Part shown: positions 1 through 8,025 of the stretch, in pieces
Layout: each line of letters starts with the position of its first letter
Numbering within the stretch: position 1 is the first letter of the stretch
NCBI GenBank assembly: GCA_900544765.1
Contig: UQWI01000016.1
Span: forward strand, 1-56,210
Length of the DNA: 56,210 nt
Origin: an uncultured Eubacteriales bacterium
GTDB taxonomy: Bacteria; Bacillota; Clostridia; Oscillospirales; Oscillospiraceae
Direction: 5' to 3'
The notes under the pieces: model-generated
What the model was told of the DNA's origin: nothing
Seen by the model: the letters and a program-made list of their open reading frames with translations, nothing else
The model's database searches: none
Position numbers and translations under genes: made by a program

Positions 1-116
1 AAATGCTCGCGGGTACGGATATCCTATAGCCAGCCCACGAACATTAGCACCAAAGCGCCGCAAACGGCTGGGCGGATTTCCCTTGCTACTCGTCTGGCCG
101 CACAAGCGTTTTATGA
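1..116. other. no gene recognised at window edge
   Basis: More than one frame is open on either strand, but none resembles a known protein or has a start with a ribosome site. It could be the cut end of a neighbouring gene or plain intergenic sequence; I make no functional call. Confidence 0.4.
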
Positions 117-188
117 AGGAAGCGCGCCCCGCTTGTTCGGGGCACGCTTCCTAACACAAAAAGAAGCCGCTTCCAAGCGGCTTCTTTT
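117..188. terminator. two tandem hairpins, probable bidirectional terminators
   Basis: Hairpin one (117-152) pairs AGGAAGCG with CGCTTCCT around a GC-rich inner stem. Hairpin two (161-186) pairs AAGAAGCCGCTT with AAGCGGCTTCTT across a tight CC turn and has T-runs on both sides (TTTT on the plus strand, TTTTT on the minus). They most likely insulate whatever lies left of the window from ridA. Confidence 0.7.
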
Positions 189-284
189 CACAACGCAGCA
201 ATCTTAACCATGACGAACAATGTCAACTGCCTCAAAAACTTTTCATTTCCGATGGCCAAGGCCACGTTTGACGTACAATGTCAA

Positions 285-308
285 AAAAGGCCCCGCAAAG
301 CGGGGCCT
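285..308 (-). terminator. ridA terminator
   Basis: Read on the minus strand, GGCCCCG pairs with CGGGGCC and is followed by six T residues. It sits 16 bases past the ridA stop codon. Confidence 0.85.
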
Positions 309-323
309 TCGGCAGGGCCTGAA

Positions 324-695
324 TCACACCTCCGCGATTACTTCCACCTCGCAGAGTGCGCCCTTCGGCAGGGTCTTGACCGCGACGCAGCTGCGCGCGG
401 GCTTTCCGGTGAAATACTCGCCGTACACCGCGTTAAACTCGGCGAAGTCGTCCATGTCGGCCAGGAAGCAGGTCGTCTTGACCGCCTTCTCGAAGCCGCT
501 GCCGGCCGCGTCCAACACAGCAGCCAGGTTGCTCATCACCTGGCGCGCCTGCTCGACGACATTTCCGCCCACCAGGGCGCCGGTCTCGGGGTCGAGCGCT
601 ATCTGGCCCGCAGTATATACCATTCCGCCCGACACAACCGCCTGTGAATACGGGCCGACAGCGGCCGGAGCAGCGTCAGTATGTATGATTTTCAC
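324..695 (-). CDS. ridA: RidA family enamine/imine deaminase
   Basis: This encodes a 123-residue Rid (YjgF/YER057c/UK114) protein, a cytosolic trimer that hydrolyses reactive 2-aminoacrylate and related imines released by PLP enzymes. The sequence shows the family core: an N-terminal AAPAAVGPYSQAV, the YTAGQI segment, and a C-terminal RSCVAV...CEVEVIAEV containing the Arg that binds substrate carboxylate. Length matches the family. I take the GTG at 695 as start because GGAGG lies eight bases upstream; an in-frame TTG at 710 would place that ribosome site inside the gene. It is monocistronic. Confidence 0.93.
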   Translation of the reverse strand: MKIIHTDAAPAAVGPYSQAVVSGGMVYTAGQIALDPETGALVGGNVVEQARQVMSNLAAVLDAAGSGFEKAVKTTCFLADMDDFAEFNAVYGEYFTGKPARSCVAVKTLPKGALCEVEVIAEV

Positions 696-803
696 GCTTA
701 TCGCCTCCAAAGCAAAGTTACTATTATATTAGCACACGCTGCCCGGAAACACAATCCGTCGACGGCATATGTTAGTTTCCTATAATTTAAGCTCCGCTCC
801 CCC

Positions 804-846
804 TTGCTTAAGCAGAGTTATATGATGTATAATAAACTGTTATAAT
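804..846 (+). promoter_or_regulatory. candidate promoter of hydrogenase operon
   Basis: TTGCTT (804-809), an 18-base spacer and TATAAT (828-833) precede the hydrogenase gene. A second TATAAT is at 841-846. Spacing is acceptable but the -35 is weak, so the start of transcription is uncertain. Confidence 0.45.
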
Positions 847-869
847 CATTCAGACAAGGAGGCTCTGAA

Positions 870-2390
870 ATGAGAGGTATTCACAGCGTTGTTGACGACA
901 TCCGCCGTGACGTTTTCGCCGAGGTTGCCAGGCTCGCCTACGAAGGCGGTGACTATAAGAAGATAGACGCGCTTCCGTACAAGATAATACCCGGCGAAGT
1001 GGCGCAGTACCGCTCCGACGTGTTCCTGGAGCGCGCAATCGTCACCGAAAGGCTGCGCCTTGCCTGCGGCCTTCCCCTGCGCACCGCCGCCGAGCAGCAC
1101 CTCGCCAGCGACGGCATCGAGGAAGCCGCCCTGCCCGAAAAATACTATGAACCGCCCCTCATAAACATCATCCCCTTCGCTTGCAACGCCTGTCCGCCGA
1201 AGGAGATCCGCATATCCTCCAACTGCCAGGGCTGTCTCTCGCACCCCTGCATGAACGTTTGCCCCAAGCACGCAATCTCTGTGGGCCGCGACGGCAAGAG
1301 CGTCATCGACCAGGACAAGTGCATCAAGTGCGGCCGCTGCCTCAACCAGTGCCCGTACAACGCCATCAGCCGCCTGGAGCGCCCCTGCGCCAAGGCCTGC
1401 GGCATGGACGCAATTGGCTCCGACGAATTCGGCCGCGCCAAGATTGACTACAGCAAATGCGTCTCCTGCGGCATGTGCCTCGTCAACTGCCCGTTCTCCG
1501 CCATTGCGGACAAGAGCCAGATATTCCAGCTCATCCAGGCGATACGCAAGGGCGACAAGGTCATAGCCTGCGTAGCGCCCGCATTTGTCGGCCAGTTCGG
1601 CAAGGACGCCACTCCCGACAAGCTGCGCAAAGCCATGCGCATACTCGGCTTCGTCGACACCGTAGAGGTAGCCATTGGCGCCGACATGTGCACGGTCGAG
1701 GAGGCCAAGGACTTTATGGAGAACGTCCCCGAGAAGCTCGACTGGATGGGTACCAGCTGCTGCCCGGCCTGGAGCGTTATGGCCAAAACCCTCTTCCCCG
1801 AATTCAAGGACAACATCTCCATGGCTCTCACACCCATGGTGCTCACGGCCCGTCTCGTCAAGAAGGACAACCCCGACGCGCGTATAGTTTTTATAGGCCC
1901 CTGCGCGGCTAAAAAGCTCGAAGCGTCCCGCCGCAGTGTGCGCTCCGACGTGGACTTCGTGCTCACCTTTGAGGAGCTGCAGGGCATGTTCTGCGCCAAG
2001 GACATAGACTTCGCCGCTCTCGAGCCCGATGAGTGCGACAAGGACTTTGAAAACGGCACCGGCTCCGGGCGCGGATTCGCCGTCAGCGGCGGCGTTGCGG
2101 CCGCGGTTGCCGAGGTCATAAGCCGTCTCGATCCCGAGCGGCATGTGGATATAGAGTTCGCCGACGGCCTGCGCGAGTGCCGCAAAATGCTGATGCTGGC
2201 CAAAGCCGGAAAGCGCAACGGATACCTGCTCGAGGGAATGGCGTGTCCCGGCGGCTGCGTTGCGGGCGCGGGTACCATAGAGCCCGTCATGTCCGCCACC
2301 AACAGCGTCCGGGCATACAAATCCAAGGCGGCGAAGCAGAACTCGCTCGACAGCAGCTTCGTCGACCGTCTCAAGGAGGTTGAAGAGTAA
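870..2390 (+). CDS. monomeric [FeFe]-hydrogenase, group B-like
   Basis: A 506-residue ferredoxin-linked iron hydrogenase. Residues about 105-132 carry Cys-rich motifs (CNAC, CQGCLSHPCMNVCP) and 151-212 hold two further CxxCxxCxxxCP clusters. The H-cluster domain follows: L1 TSCCPAW (295-301), L2 GPCAAKK (343-349), L3 EGMACPGGCVAGAG (455-468), so all four H-cluster cysteines are present. In well-studied group A enzymes L2 begins with Met (MPCxxKK); here it is Gly, and L1 has Ala for Gly, which suggests group B. There is no N-terminal 2Fe-2S domain. Expected to oxidise or evolve H2 with ferredoxin in the cytoplasm. The start follows AAGGAGG. First gene of a three-gene operon. Confidence 0.92.
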   Translation: MRGIHSVVDDIRRDVFAEVARLAYEGGDYKKIDALPYKIIPGEVAQYRSDVFLERAIVTERLRLACGLPLRTAAEQHLASDGIEEAALPEKYYEPPLINIIPFACNACPPKEIRISSNCQGCLSHPCMNVCPKHAISVGRDGKSVIDQDKCIKCGRCLNQCPYNAISRLERPCAKACGMDAIGSDEFGRAKIDYSKCVSCGMCLVNCPFSAIADKSQIFQLIQAIRKGDKVIACVAPAFVGQFGKDATPDKLRKAMRILGFVDTVEVAIGADMCTVEEAKDFMENVPEKLDWMGTSCCPAWSVMAKTLFPEFKDNISMALTPMVLTARLVKKDNPDARIVFIGPCAAKKLEASRRSVRSDVDFVLTFEELQGMFCAKDIDFAALEPDECDKDFENGTGSGRGFAVSGGVAAAVAEVISRLDPERHVDIEFADGLRECRKMLMLAKAGKRNGYLLEGMACPGGCVAGAGTIEPVMSATNSVRAYKSKAAKQNSLDSSFVDRLKEVEE

Positions 2391-2392
2391 AA

Positions 2393-2959
2393 GTGTCACA
2401 TTCTCACAGCGCCGTACACTGGATAGCTCGCACTGCCATGGGCATCGCCCTAATCATCGTCGCACAGCTGTTGGGCAAGCTGTTCCCTGCCGGCGCAGTC
2501 ATAGTCGGCCCGTTCAGCGTCAACCAGCTTATCACCGGTTCCCTGGTCAACTGTGTGCTGTTCGTTTTCACCGCGATAAGCGGTATGTGGTCCGGCGTAG
2601 CCATCGGTATCGTATCCGCCATGCTGGCGCAGTTCATAGGCATCGGTCCCGCCGTGGCGGCGGTGTCCCCGGTGGTAGCTGTCGGCAACGCCCTGCTGTG
2701 CGTCGTATTCGCGCTGGTACTAGGTCGTGAGCGCAGCCATGGTACGCGCGCCTGGGCTGCCATGGTGTTCGCCGCCGTCATCAAGTGCGCCTTCCTCTGG
2801 ATATCCGTCCCCCTCCTGCTCGGCGTACTCACCGGCGTCAAGGAGCAGCAGGTGCAGATGCTCAGCATCATGTTCTCCTGGCCGCAGGGCTGCACCGCTC
2901 TCATCGGCGGCACCCTCGCCGGCCTGGTGATACCCAGGCTGAGAAAGGCAAGAAAATAA
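2393..2959 (+). CDS. ECF-transporter S-component-like membrane protein
   Basis: A 188-residue, very hydrophobic protein with about five or six membrane segments and a basic C-terminus (RLRKARK). Its size and helix pattern resemble substrate-binding S-components of ECF vitamin transporters, but no substrate family can be named. The GTG start lies two bases after the hydrogenase stop; GGAGG is 13 bases upstream, a rather long spacing, so it is probably translated by coupling. Its position suggests a role linked to the hydrogenase, for instance uptake of a cofactor or precursor, but that is inference. Confidence 0.7.
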   Translation: MSHSHSAVHWIARTAMGIALIIVAQLLGKLFPAGAVIVGPFSVNQLITGSLVNCVLFVFTAISGMWSGVAIGIVSAMLAQFIGIGPAVAAVSPVVAVGNALLCVVFALVLGRERSHGTRAWAAMVFAAVIKCAFLWISVPLLLGVLTGVKEQQVQMLSIMFSWPQGCTALIGGTLAGLVIPRLRKARK

Positions 2960-3232
2960 ATGCGCCCCGCCGTCTGGGGTATCATCGCGGGCGCCGCCCT
3001 CGCGCTCGCCGGTATAATGCTTCGCGGCACGCCTGAGCTCGCCATACCGCTTGTGGGCGTGGGCATTGTATTGTGCATTGCCTGCGTTGTGCGCCTTTGT
3101 GTTACAAAGGGAGCTGCAAAGTGCCCGCACTGCGGCACGCTCATACAGACCGGCAAGTACGGCCTCTATGAGCTCTCCCGCACCGGTACACTGAAATGCC
3201 CGCACTGCGGGATTATCATCCATGTAAAATAA
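2960..3232 (+). CDS. small membrane protein with zinc ribbon
   Basis: A 90-residue protein that begins immediately after the stop of the preceding gene. Two hydrophobic segments (about residues 5-21 and 28-48) are followed by a soluble tail with two CPHCG knuckles, AKCPHCGTL and LKCPHCGII, the spacing of a rubredoxin-like zinc ribbon. Function unknown. It ends the hydrogenase operon, so a structural or metal-sensing role beside the hydrogenase is possible but untested. Confidence 0.75.
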   Translation: MRPAVWGIIAGAALALAGIMLRGTPELAIPLVGVGIVLCIACVVRLCVTKGAAKCPHCGTLIQTGKYGLYELSRTGTLKCPHCGIIIHVK

Positions 3233-3237
3233 CAAAG

Positions 3238-3273
3238 GCCGCCCCGGGTGTCCTGCCCGGGGCGGCTTGCGTT
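3238..3273 (+). terminator. hydrogenase operon terminator
   Basis: GCCGCCCCGGG pairs with CCCGGGGCGGC around a seven-base loop; the T-tract is interrupted (TTGCGTTTC). It closes the three-gene operon. Confidence 0.75.
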
Positions 3274-3328
3274 TCTCCCCCGTTCATGCTAAACTAAACT
3301 TCGACTATACGCTTTCGGAGGATTTGCT

Positions 3329-4015
3329 ATGAATTTCGACGTGTTGCTCTGGGACGTAGACGGGACGCTCCTGGACTTCCTGGCGGCAGAGAAGGCCGCG
3401 ATAAAAAAACTCTTCCACGAGTTCGGGCTCGGCGAGTGTACCGACGCCATGATAGCGCGCTACTCCGAGATTAACAAACACTACTGGGAGGCGCTCGAGC
3501 GCGGAGATCTGACCAAGCCTGTCATCCTCGTGCGCCGCTTTGCGGATTTTTTCGCCGAGTACGGCATAGATACCTCTGTGGCCGAGGCCTTCAACGAGCT
3601 CTACCAGATACGCCTGGGTGACACGGTGGTGTTCTGCGACGACAGCTATAACATACTCGCCTCGCTCAGGGGCCGCGTGAAGCAGTACGCGGTCTCCAAC
3701 GGCACCATAGCCGCGCAGGAGCTAAAGCTGCGCAACTCCGGCCTCGGCAAGCTCTTCGACGGAGTGTTCCTCTCCGAGCGCCTGGGCTGTGAAAAGCCGG
3801 CCCCAGGCTTCTTTGAGCGCGTATTTGAGGCCATCGGACCCGTGGACAAGGAGCGCGTCCTCATAATAGGCGACTCGCTCACTAGCGACATAGCCGGCGG
3901 CAACAACGCCGGAATCAAAACCTGCTGGTACAACCCCAAGGGTGCGGAGAACGGCACCGGCGCGCATGTCGACTACGAAATCCGGGACCTGCACGAAGTG
4001 CCGGAGCTGCTTTAA
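3329..4015 (+). CDS. HAD phosphatase, YjjG/YfnB-type nucleotidase
   Basis: A 228-residue HAD subfamily IA hydrolase. Motif I is WDVDGTLLDF with the Asp nucleophile at residue 9 and the general acid at 11. Motif II is SNGT, the motif III Lys lies in CEKPAPGFF, and motif IV is IIGDSLTSDIAGG. The alpha-helical cap and GDSLTSDI block are typical of the YjjG family, which dephosphorylates pyrimidine nucleoside monophosphates, including non-canonical ones, for nucleotide-pool cleaning. Exact substrate cannot be read from sequence. It follows GGAGG and is monocistronic. Confidence 0.85.
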   Translation: MNFDVLLWDVDGTLLDFLAAEKAAIKKLFHEFGLGECTDAMIARYSEINKHYWEALERGDLTKPVILVRRFADFFAEYGIDTSVAEAFNELYQIRLGDTVVFCDDSYNILASLRGRVKQYAVSNGTIAAQELKLRNSGLGKLFDGVFLSERLGCEKPAPGFFERVFEAIGPVDKERVLIIGDSLTSDIAGGNNAGIKTCWYNPKGAENGTGAHVDYEIRDLHEVPELL

Positions 4016-4020
4016 GTAAA

Positions 4021-4051
4021 AAGACGGAAGCCTGCGGCTTCCGTCTTTTTT
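4021..4051. terminator. bidirectional terminator
   Basis: AAGACGGAAGCC pairs with GGCTTCCGTCTT around TGC. A-tract and T-tract flank it, so it serves both convergent genes. Confidence 0.9.
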
Positions 4052-5718
4052 CATTCAAACAGGTACACGCGAAGCTCGTAGGGCCGCGCGGTAAAGGCGT
4101 TGTTCACGCACACGTTGAGGTCGTGGTTTTTGAATATCAACTCGCCGTCGGCGAGGTTGAAGCCTTCCGGGCAGGTGAAATACGTCTCCTTAGCCACCAA
4201 CGAGGCGATGACGAGTATCTTACGGGACTCATATTCGCGGCAGTAGACGTAGAAATTCGGGCTCTGCGGCAGCAGCTCGGTGTAAGAGCCGCGCAGAATC
4301 ACAGGCTCGCTCTTGCGGAAAGCTATGAGCTCGCGGTAGAAGTTGAGCAGCGAGTCAGGGTCCGCCTCTTGCGCCTCCACATTTACGCTGTGGTAGTTCT
4401 CGTTCACATAGAACCAGGGCTCGCCCTCCGTGAACCCGGCGTTCTTGCCGCCCGTCCACTGCATGGGGGTGCGCGAATTGTCGCGCGCCGTGTCCTGCGT
4501 CAGGCGCAGCACCGTTTTTTCAGGCAGCATGCGGGTAGCCCTGGCCACGTTCCCTCGCGTCATCACGTCGGGGTACATGTCGGCGCGGGGCAGGCGCAGG
4601 TTCGTCATGCCAATCTCCTGGCCCTGATAGACGAAGGGGGTACCCTTGAGCAGCATGTACGCCGCAGCGAGGGCCTTGCCGCTCTCTACGCGGTATTTCT
4701 CGCTGCCATAGCGGCTTATGACGCGGGCGTGGTCGTGGTTCTCCAGGTAAAGCGTATTCCAGCCGCGTCCCTCCAGGCCGTTCTGCCAGGCGGACAGGGC
4801 CCGCTTGAGCTTCTTTACGTTGAACTTGTGGTGTATGAAATCCGTTCCCACGCAGTCGGCGCGCATGTGGTCAAAGCTGAACATCAAATCCATCTCGCCG
4901 TTCTCCAGGTACTGCGCCGCGCGGTCCACTGGGACGTTGTCCGCCTCGCCGATAATAACGCAGTCGTAATCGTGTACACTGTTGCGGTAGTAGCGCAGAT
5001 AGTCGTGCAGGTTCGGCCCCTCGGTGAACTTTTTGGCCCCGTTTGCCGCAAACCGGCGCGGGTACTGGTCCGGCAGGCCCGGCGTCTTGGATATATACAC
5101 AATGGCGTCCTCGCGGAAACCATCGACGCCCATGTCGAGCCAGTATCGCATGATGTCCACTATCTCCCGGCGCACTTGCGGGTTGTCATGGTTCAAATCC
5201 GGCTGCTCCTTGGCAAAGACGTGCAGATAGTATTCGCCCACCTGCTCGTCGTACTCCCAGGCCTCGCCGCCGAAAAAGCTGTCCCAGTTGTTCGGCAGCT
5301 TCCTGCCGCCGTCACGGCCGCGCCTGGGCGCGCGCCAGAAGTAGTACTCGTGGTGAGGATCGTTCTTGTCGCGGCTGAGCTTGAACCACTCGTGCTCTGC
5401 GGAGGTGTGGTTGACAACCAGGTCCATTATGACCCTCATGCCTCGCTCATGCGCTCCGTCGAGCACTTTTTTGAATATATCCAGGTTCCCGTACTCGGGG
5501 TTGATGGCCCTGTAGTCGGCTACGTCGTAGCCGAAGTCGAAATTCGGCGAGGGATAGAGCGGTGAAAACCAAATTGCGTCCACGCCGAGGCTCTTGATAT
5601 AGTCCAGCTTGGAATACACGCCCCAGAGATCTCCGATGCCGTCTCCGTTCCCGTCGCAGAAGCTGCGCGGCCAAATCTGGTAGACCACCATGTCCTTATA
5701 CCATTCGCTGCGTTTCAT
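4051..5718 (-). CDS. GH13 alpha-glucosidase (oligo-1,6-glucosidase type)
   Basis: A 555-residue family GH13 enzyme of the oligo-1,6-glucosidase, alpha-glucosidase and trehalose-6-phosphate hydrolase subfamilies. It starts with the family signature WYKDMVVYQIWPRSF. Conserved regions are DLVVNHTS (I), DGFREDAI with the Asp nucleophile (II), IIGEADNV with the Glu acid/base (III) and ENHDHARVISR (IV). There is no signal peptide, so it should hydrolyse imported oligosaccharides in the cytoplasm. Region II has Glu-Asp-Ala rather than the common Met-Asp-Val, which may shift specificity. No sugar transporter lies beside it. Confidence 0.9.
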   Translation of the reverse strand: MKRSEWYKDMVVYQIWPRSFCDGNGDGIGDLWGVYSKLDYIKSLGVDAIWFSPLYPSPNFDFGYDVADYRAINPEYGNLDIFKKVLDGAHERGMRVIMDLVVNHTSAEHEWFKLSRDKNDPHHEYYFWRAPRRGRDGGRKLPNNWDSFFGGEAWEYDEQVGEYYLHVFAKEQPDLNHDNPQVRREIVDIMRYWLDMGVDGFREDAIVYISKTPGLPDQYPRRFAANGAKKFTEGPNLHDYLRYYRNSVHDYDCVIIGEADNVPVDRAAQYLENGEMDLMFSFDHMRADCVGTDFIHHKFNVKKLKRALSAWQNGLEGRGWNTLYLENHDHARVISRYGSEKYRVESGKALAAAYMLLKGTPFVYQGQEIGMTNLRLPRADMYPDVMTRGNVARATRMLPEKTVLRLTQDTARDNSRTPMQWTGGKNAGFTEGEPWFYVNENYHSVNVEAQEADPDSLLNFYRELIAFRKSEPVILRGSYTELLPQSPNFYVYCREYESRKILVIASLVAKETYFTCPEGFNLADGELIFKNHDLNVCVNNAFTARPYELRVYLFE

Positions 5719-5734
5719 ATCATCACTCCTTAGT

Positions 5735-5775
5735 GATATACACGCTTAGTATATCAGAGAGTGAGGGAAAATCAA
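5735..5775 (-). promoter_or_regulatory. alpha-glucosidase promoter with palindromic operator
   Basis: On the minus strand TTGATT (5770-5775), a 16-base spacer and TATACT (5748-5753) form a promoter. A perfect inverted repeat GATATAC-N7-GTATATC (5735-5755) overlaps the -10 and early transcript. This is a typical place for a repressor such as a LacI- or GntR-type sugar regulator, though none is adjacent. Confidence 0.6.
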
Positions 5776-5824
5776 AGGCTAAATATTCCGAGCGCGCAGC
5801 AAAGCGCGGCGGGCAAAATAAGTC

Positions 5825-5872
5825 TTGACAAAGACTTTGTATTATTGTATTATTCACTTAGTACAATAATAC
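5825..5872 (+). promoter_or_regulatory. GntR-ABC operon promoter and operator
   Basis: A near-consensus promoter: TTGACA (5825-5830), 17 bases, TATTAT (5848-5853). A perfect inverted repeat GTATTATTGTA / TACAATAATAC (5839-5849 and 5862-5872) brackets the -10 and transcription start. Its symmetry and position fit autoregulation by the GntR protein encoded 20 bases downstream. Confidence 0.8.
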
Positions 5873-5892
5873 ATACAGAAAGGAGGCCCGCC

Positions 5893-6276
5893 ATGGAGTG
5901 GCGATTGGCGGCGGACGCGCCCATCTACTCGCAGCTTGCCGAGCAGATGCGGCTTAGCATAGTCTCCGGCGAATATGCGCCGGGGGAACGGCTCCCGCCG
6001 GTGCGTGAGCTGGCGCTCTCGGCGGGGGTTAACCCGAACACTATGCAGAGGGCGATGACAGAGCTGGAGCGCGAGGGGCTGGTGTTCCCGCAGCGCACAG
6101 CCGGACGGTTTGTAACCGAGGACGCGGAGCTGATAGCGCAGGCCCGCCGGGAGATTGCGCGCGTAAAGGCTGAAGCGTTTTTGGAAGCCATGCGTTCGCT
6201 GGGCTACACGTCCGGCGAGATATTGGGCCTTATGGGCTCGCTAGTAAAGGAGGAGAACGGAAATGGCCAACTTTGA
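5893..6276 (+). CDS. GntR-family regulator, YtrA subfamily
   Basis: A 127-residue repressor. The N-terminal winged helix shows the signature PIYSQLAEQMRLSIVSGEYAPG followed by LPPVRELALSAGVNPNTMQRA. The short, helical C-terminal part of about 50 residues is that of the YtrA subfamily, which dimerises without a large ligand domain and usually controls its own ABC transporter operon. The ATG at 5893 follows AGGAGG; the open frame extends further upstream but lacks a ribosome site. Its stop overlaps the ABC ATPase gene by 14 bases. Confidence 0.92.
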   Translation: MEWRLAADAPIYSQLAEQMRLSIVSGEYAPGERLPPVRELALSAGVNPNTMQRAMTELEREGLVFPQRTAGRFVTEDAELIAQARREIARVKAEAFLEAMRSLGYTSGEILGLMGSLVKEENGNGQL

Positions 6277-6958
6277 GTGCCGTGAGCTGAGGAAGAGCTA
6301 CGGCAGCGCGCAGGCGCTCGACGGCGTCAGCCTGCAGGTTGGGAGCGGACGTATACTCGGCCTGCTGGGTCCGAACGGCTCCGGCAAGACCACGCTCATA
6401 AAGATAGCCTGCGGGCTCCTGCAGCCCAGCGGCGGCCAGGTTGAAATCTGCGGCAGAGCGCCCGGCGTCGAGACAAAGAAGCTGGTCAGCTATCTGCCCG
6501 ACCGCATGTCCCTGCCGATGTGGATGAACGCACAGCAGCTTTTGAATTTCTACGCGGACTTCTACGCCGACTTCGACGAGCAGCGCGCCGGAGAGCTGCT
6601 GACCCGCCTGGACGTCCGTCCCGAGGCCAGGCTCAAGCAGATGAGCAAGGGTACGCAGGAAAAGGTACAGCTGGTGCTCGCCATGTCCCGCCGGGCCAAG
6701 CTCTATCTGCTGGACGAGCCTATAGGCGGCGTGGACCCGGCAGCGCGCGACTTCATAATAGACACGATAATGGCAAATTACGCGCCCGACGCCGCCGTGG
6801 TAATCTCCACGCACCTCATCTCCGACGTGGAGCGCATACTCGACGACGTGGTGTTCATAGACCGCGGCCGCGTAGCCATGGCCGGCGAGGCCGACGAGCT
6901 GCGCTCTCGCTCCGGCAAGAGCATCAACGATTTGTTCAGGGAGGTGTTCAGATGCTAG
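6263..6958 (+). CDS. ABC transporter ATP-binding protein
   Basis: A 231-residue ABC ATPase with Walker A GPNGSGKTT, a degenerate signature MSKGTQEKVQLVLAM, Walker B LYLLDEP and the switch His in ISTHLISD. It belongs to the group of exporter ATPases found with YtrA regulators, often linked to cell-envelope stress or peptide antibiotic export. It overlaps both neighbours and pairs with the following membrane protein. Substrate unknown. Confidence 0.9.
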   Translation: MANFECRELRKSYGSAQALDGVSLQVGSGRILGLLGPNGSGKTTLIKIACGLLQPSGGQVEICGRAPGVETKKLVSYLPDRMSLPMWMNAQQLLNFYADFYADFDEQRAGELLTRLDVRPEARLKQMSKGTQEKVQLVLAMSRRAKLYLLDEPIGGVDPAARDFIIDTIMANYAPDAAVVISTHLISDVERILDDVVFIDRGRVAMAGEADELRSRSGKSINDLFREVFRC

Positions 6959-7764
6959 GCAAGCTTTTAAAGCACGAGTTCAAGGCCACCGGCAGGATGA
7001 TGCTGCCCTTCCTGGGCGCGCTGCTTGCGCTGAGCGTCGTGGCCTGGCTGTCCCTAAACGTTTTCTTTTTCGACGGCAGCGGGCTGCTGTCCGTAATCGG
7101 CGGCATAGTAATCACGCTCTATTTCGTTATGCTCGCGGCAATAGGCATAGTGACGCTGGTGCTGCTCGTCTACCGCTTCTACCGCAGCTTCCTGTCCGAC
7201 GAGGGCTACCTCACCTTCACCCTGCCCGCCGGAATACACGCCCAGCTCGGCGCCAAGCTCATCTGCGCCGCCGTGTGGATAATCCTGACCGGCGTGCTGG
7301 TCATACTCAGCCTCCTGCTGACGACCTCCACCTTCGGCGAAGTGCTCCGCCTGCCCTGGGGCGAGCTCTTCGCGCGGATATACGCCGAGAGCGGTATAGG
7401 CGCGGGCAGCATCATAGCCTTCATGTTTGAAATACTCCTGGCCGTTGTGCTCGGTGCCCTGGCCTCCTGCCTGATATTCTACGCCTCCATGAGCCTCGGC
7501 TTCGGTTTCTCAAACCACAAGGTGCTTTACAGCGTACTCATCCTCATCGGCATCGGCATAGTCACACAGATCCTCTCCGTCTCCGTGCTCTCCGGCGCGG
7601 CGATACATGTCGGCATGGGCCACCACGGCGTCTACATGCAGTTCAGCCCCGAGAACCTAGCCCACGGCATCCTGCTGAGCATATGCGCCGCGGAGCTTAT
7701 CTACTGCGTGGTCATGTATTTTGTGACAGCCCTATCCCTCAAACGCAGGCTGAATCTGCCGTAA
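6952..7764 (+). CDS. ABC transporter membrane subunit
   Basis: A 270-residue integral membrane protein with about six hydrophobic segments. It begins MLGKLLKHEFKATGR, the usual opening of ABC-2-like permeases that accompany YtrA regulators. The ATG overlaps the ATPase stop by seven bases, indicating translational coupling. It likely forms the pore of the exporter. Confidence 0.85.
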   Translation: MLGKLLKHEFKATGRMMLPFLGALLALSVVAWLSLNVFFFDGSGLLSVIGGIVITLYFVMLAAIGIVTLVLLVYRFYRSFLSDEGYLTFTLPAGIHAQLGAKLICAAVWIILTGVLVILSLLLTTSTFGEVLRLPWGELFARIYAESGIGAGSIIAFMFEILLAVVLGALASCLIFYASMSLGFGFSNHKVLYSVLILIGIGIVTQILSVSVLSGAAIHVGMGHHGVYMQFSPENLAHGILLSICAAELIYCVVMYFVTALSLKRRLNLP

Positions 7765-7784
7765 TAAAAGGAAATAAAATGGCA

Positions 7785-7815
7785 AAAGAGCGCGGTTTCG
7801 GCCGCGCTCTTTTTA
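7785..7815 (+). terminator. GntR-ABC operon terminator
   Basis: AGAGCGCGG pairs with CCGCGCTCT and is followed by TTTT. Confidence 0.88.
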
Positions 7816-7859
7816 GTTTTCGCATATTTTGTGAACAAACATCGCTTTATTTGTTAACA

Positions 7860-7901
7860 TTAGCACTCACCTATTGACAGCGCTAATTTTCGCGCTATAA
7901 T
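7860..7901 (+). promoter_or_regulatory. CIRCE operator and promoter of hsp20
   Basis: TTAGCACTC (7860-7868), exactly nine bases, then CAGCGCTAA (7878-7886). The left arm matches the CIRCE consensus perfectly and the right arm at seven of nine positions. It overlaps the -35 of a promoter TTGACA (7874-7879), 16 bases, TATAAT (7896-7901). This implies HrcA repression and heat induction. The leader to the gene is about 120 bases. Confidence 0.8.
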
Positions 7902-8025
7902 AAAGACGAACTTAAAGAGAGGGACAAATGAGAGCCCTCCGGAGAGTTCAAAAACAAGTTTAAACATGCACCGGGCGATGAGCCCGGCGGCAACAACAAA
8001 AGTAATTTGAATGGAGGAATGACTT

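Noticed and set aside
846..2399. Long minus-strand frame of 517 codons opposite the hydrogenase
   Set aside because: It has no ribosome site and no recognisable domain, and mirrors the GC-rich third-position pattern of the real plus-strand gene.
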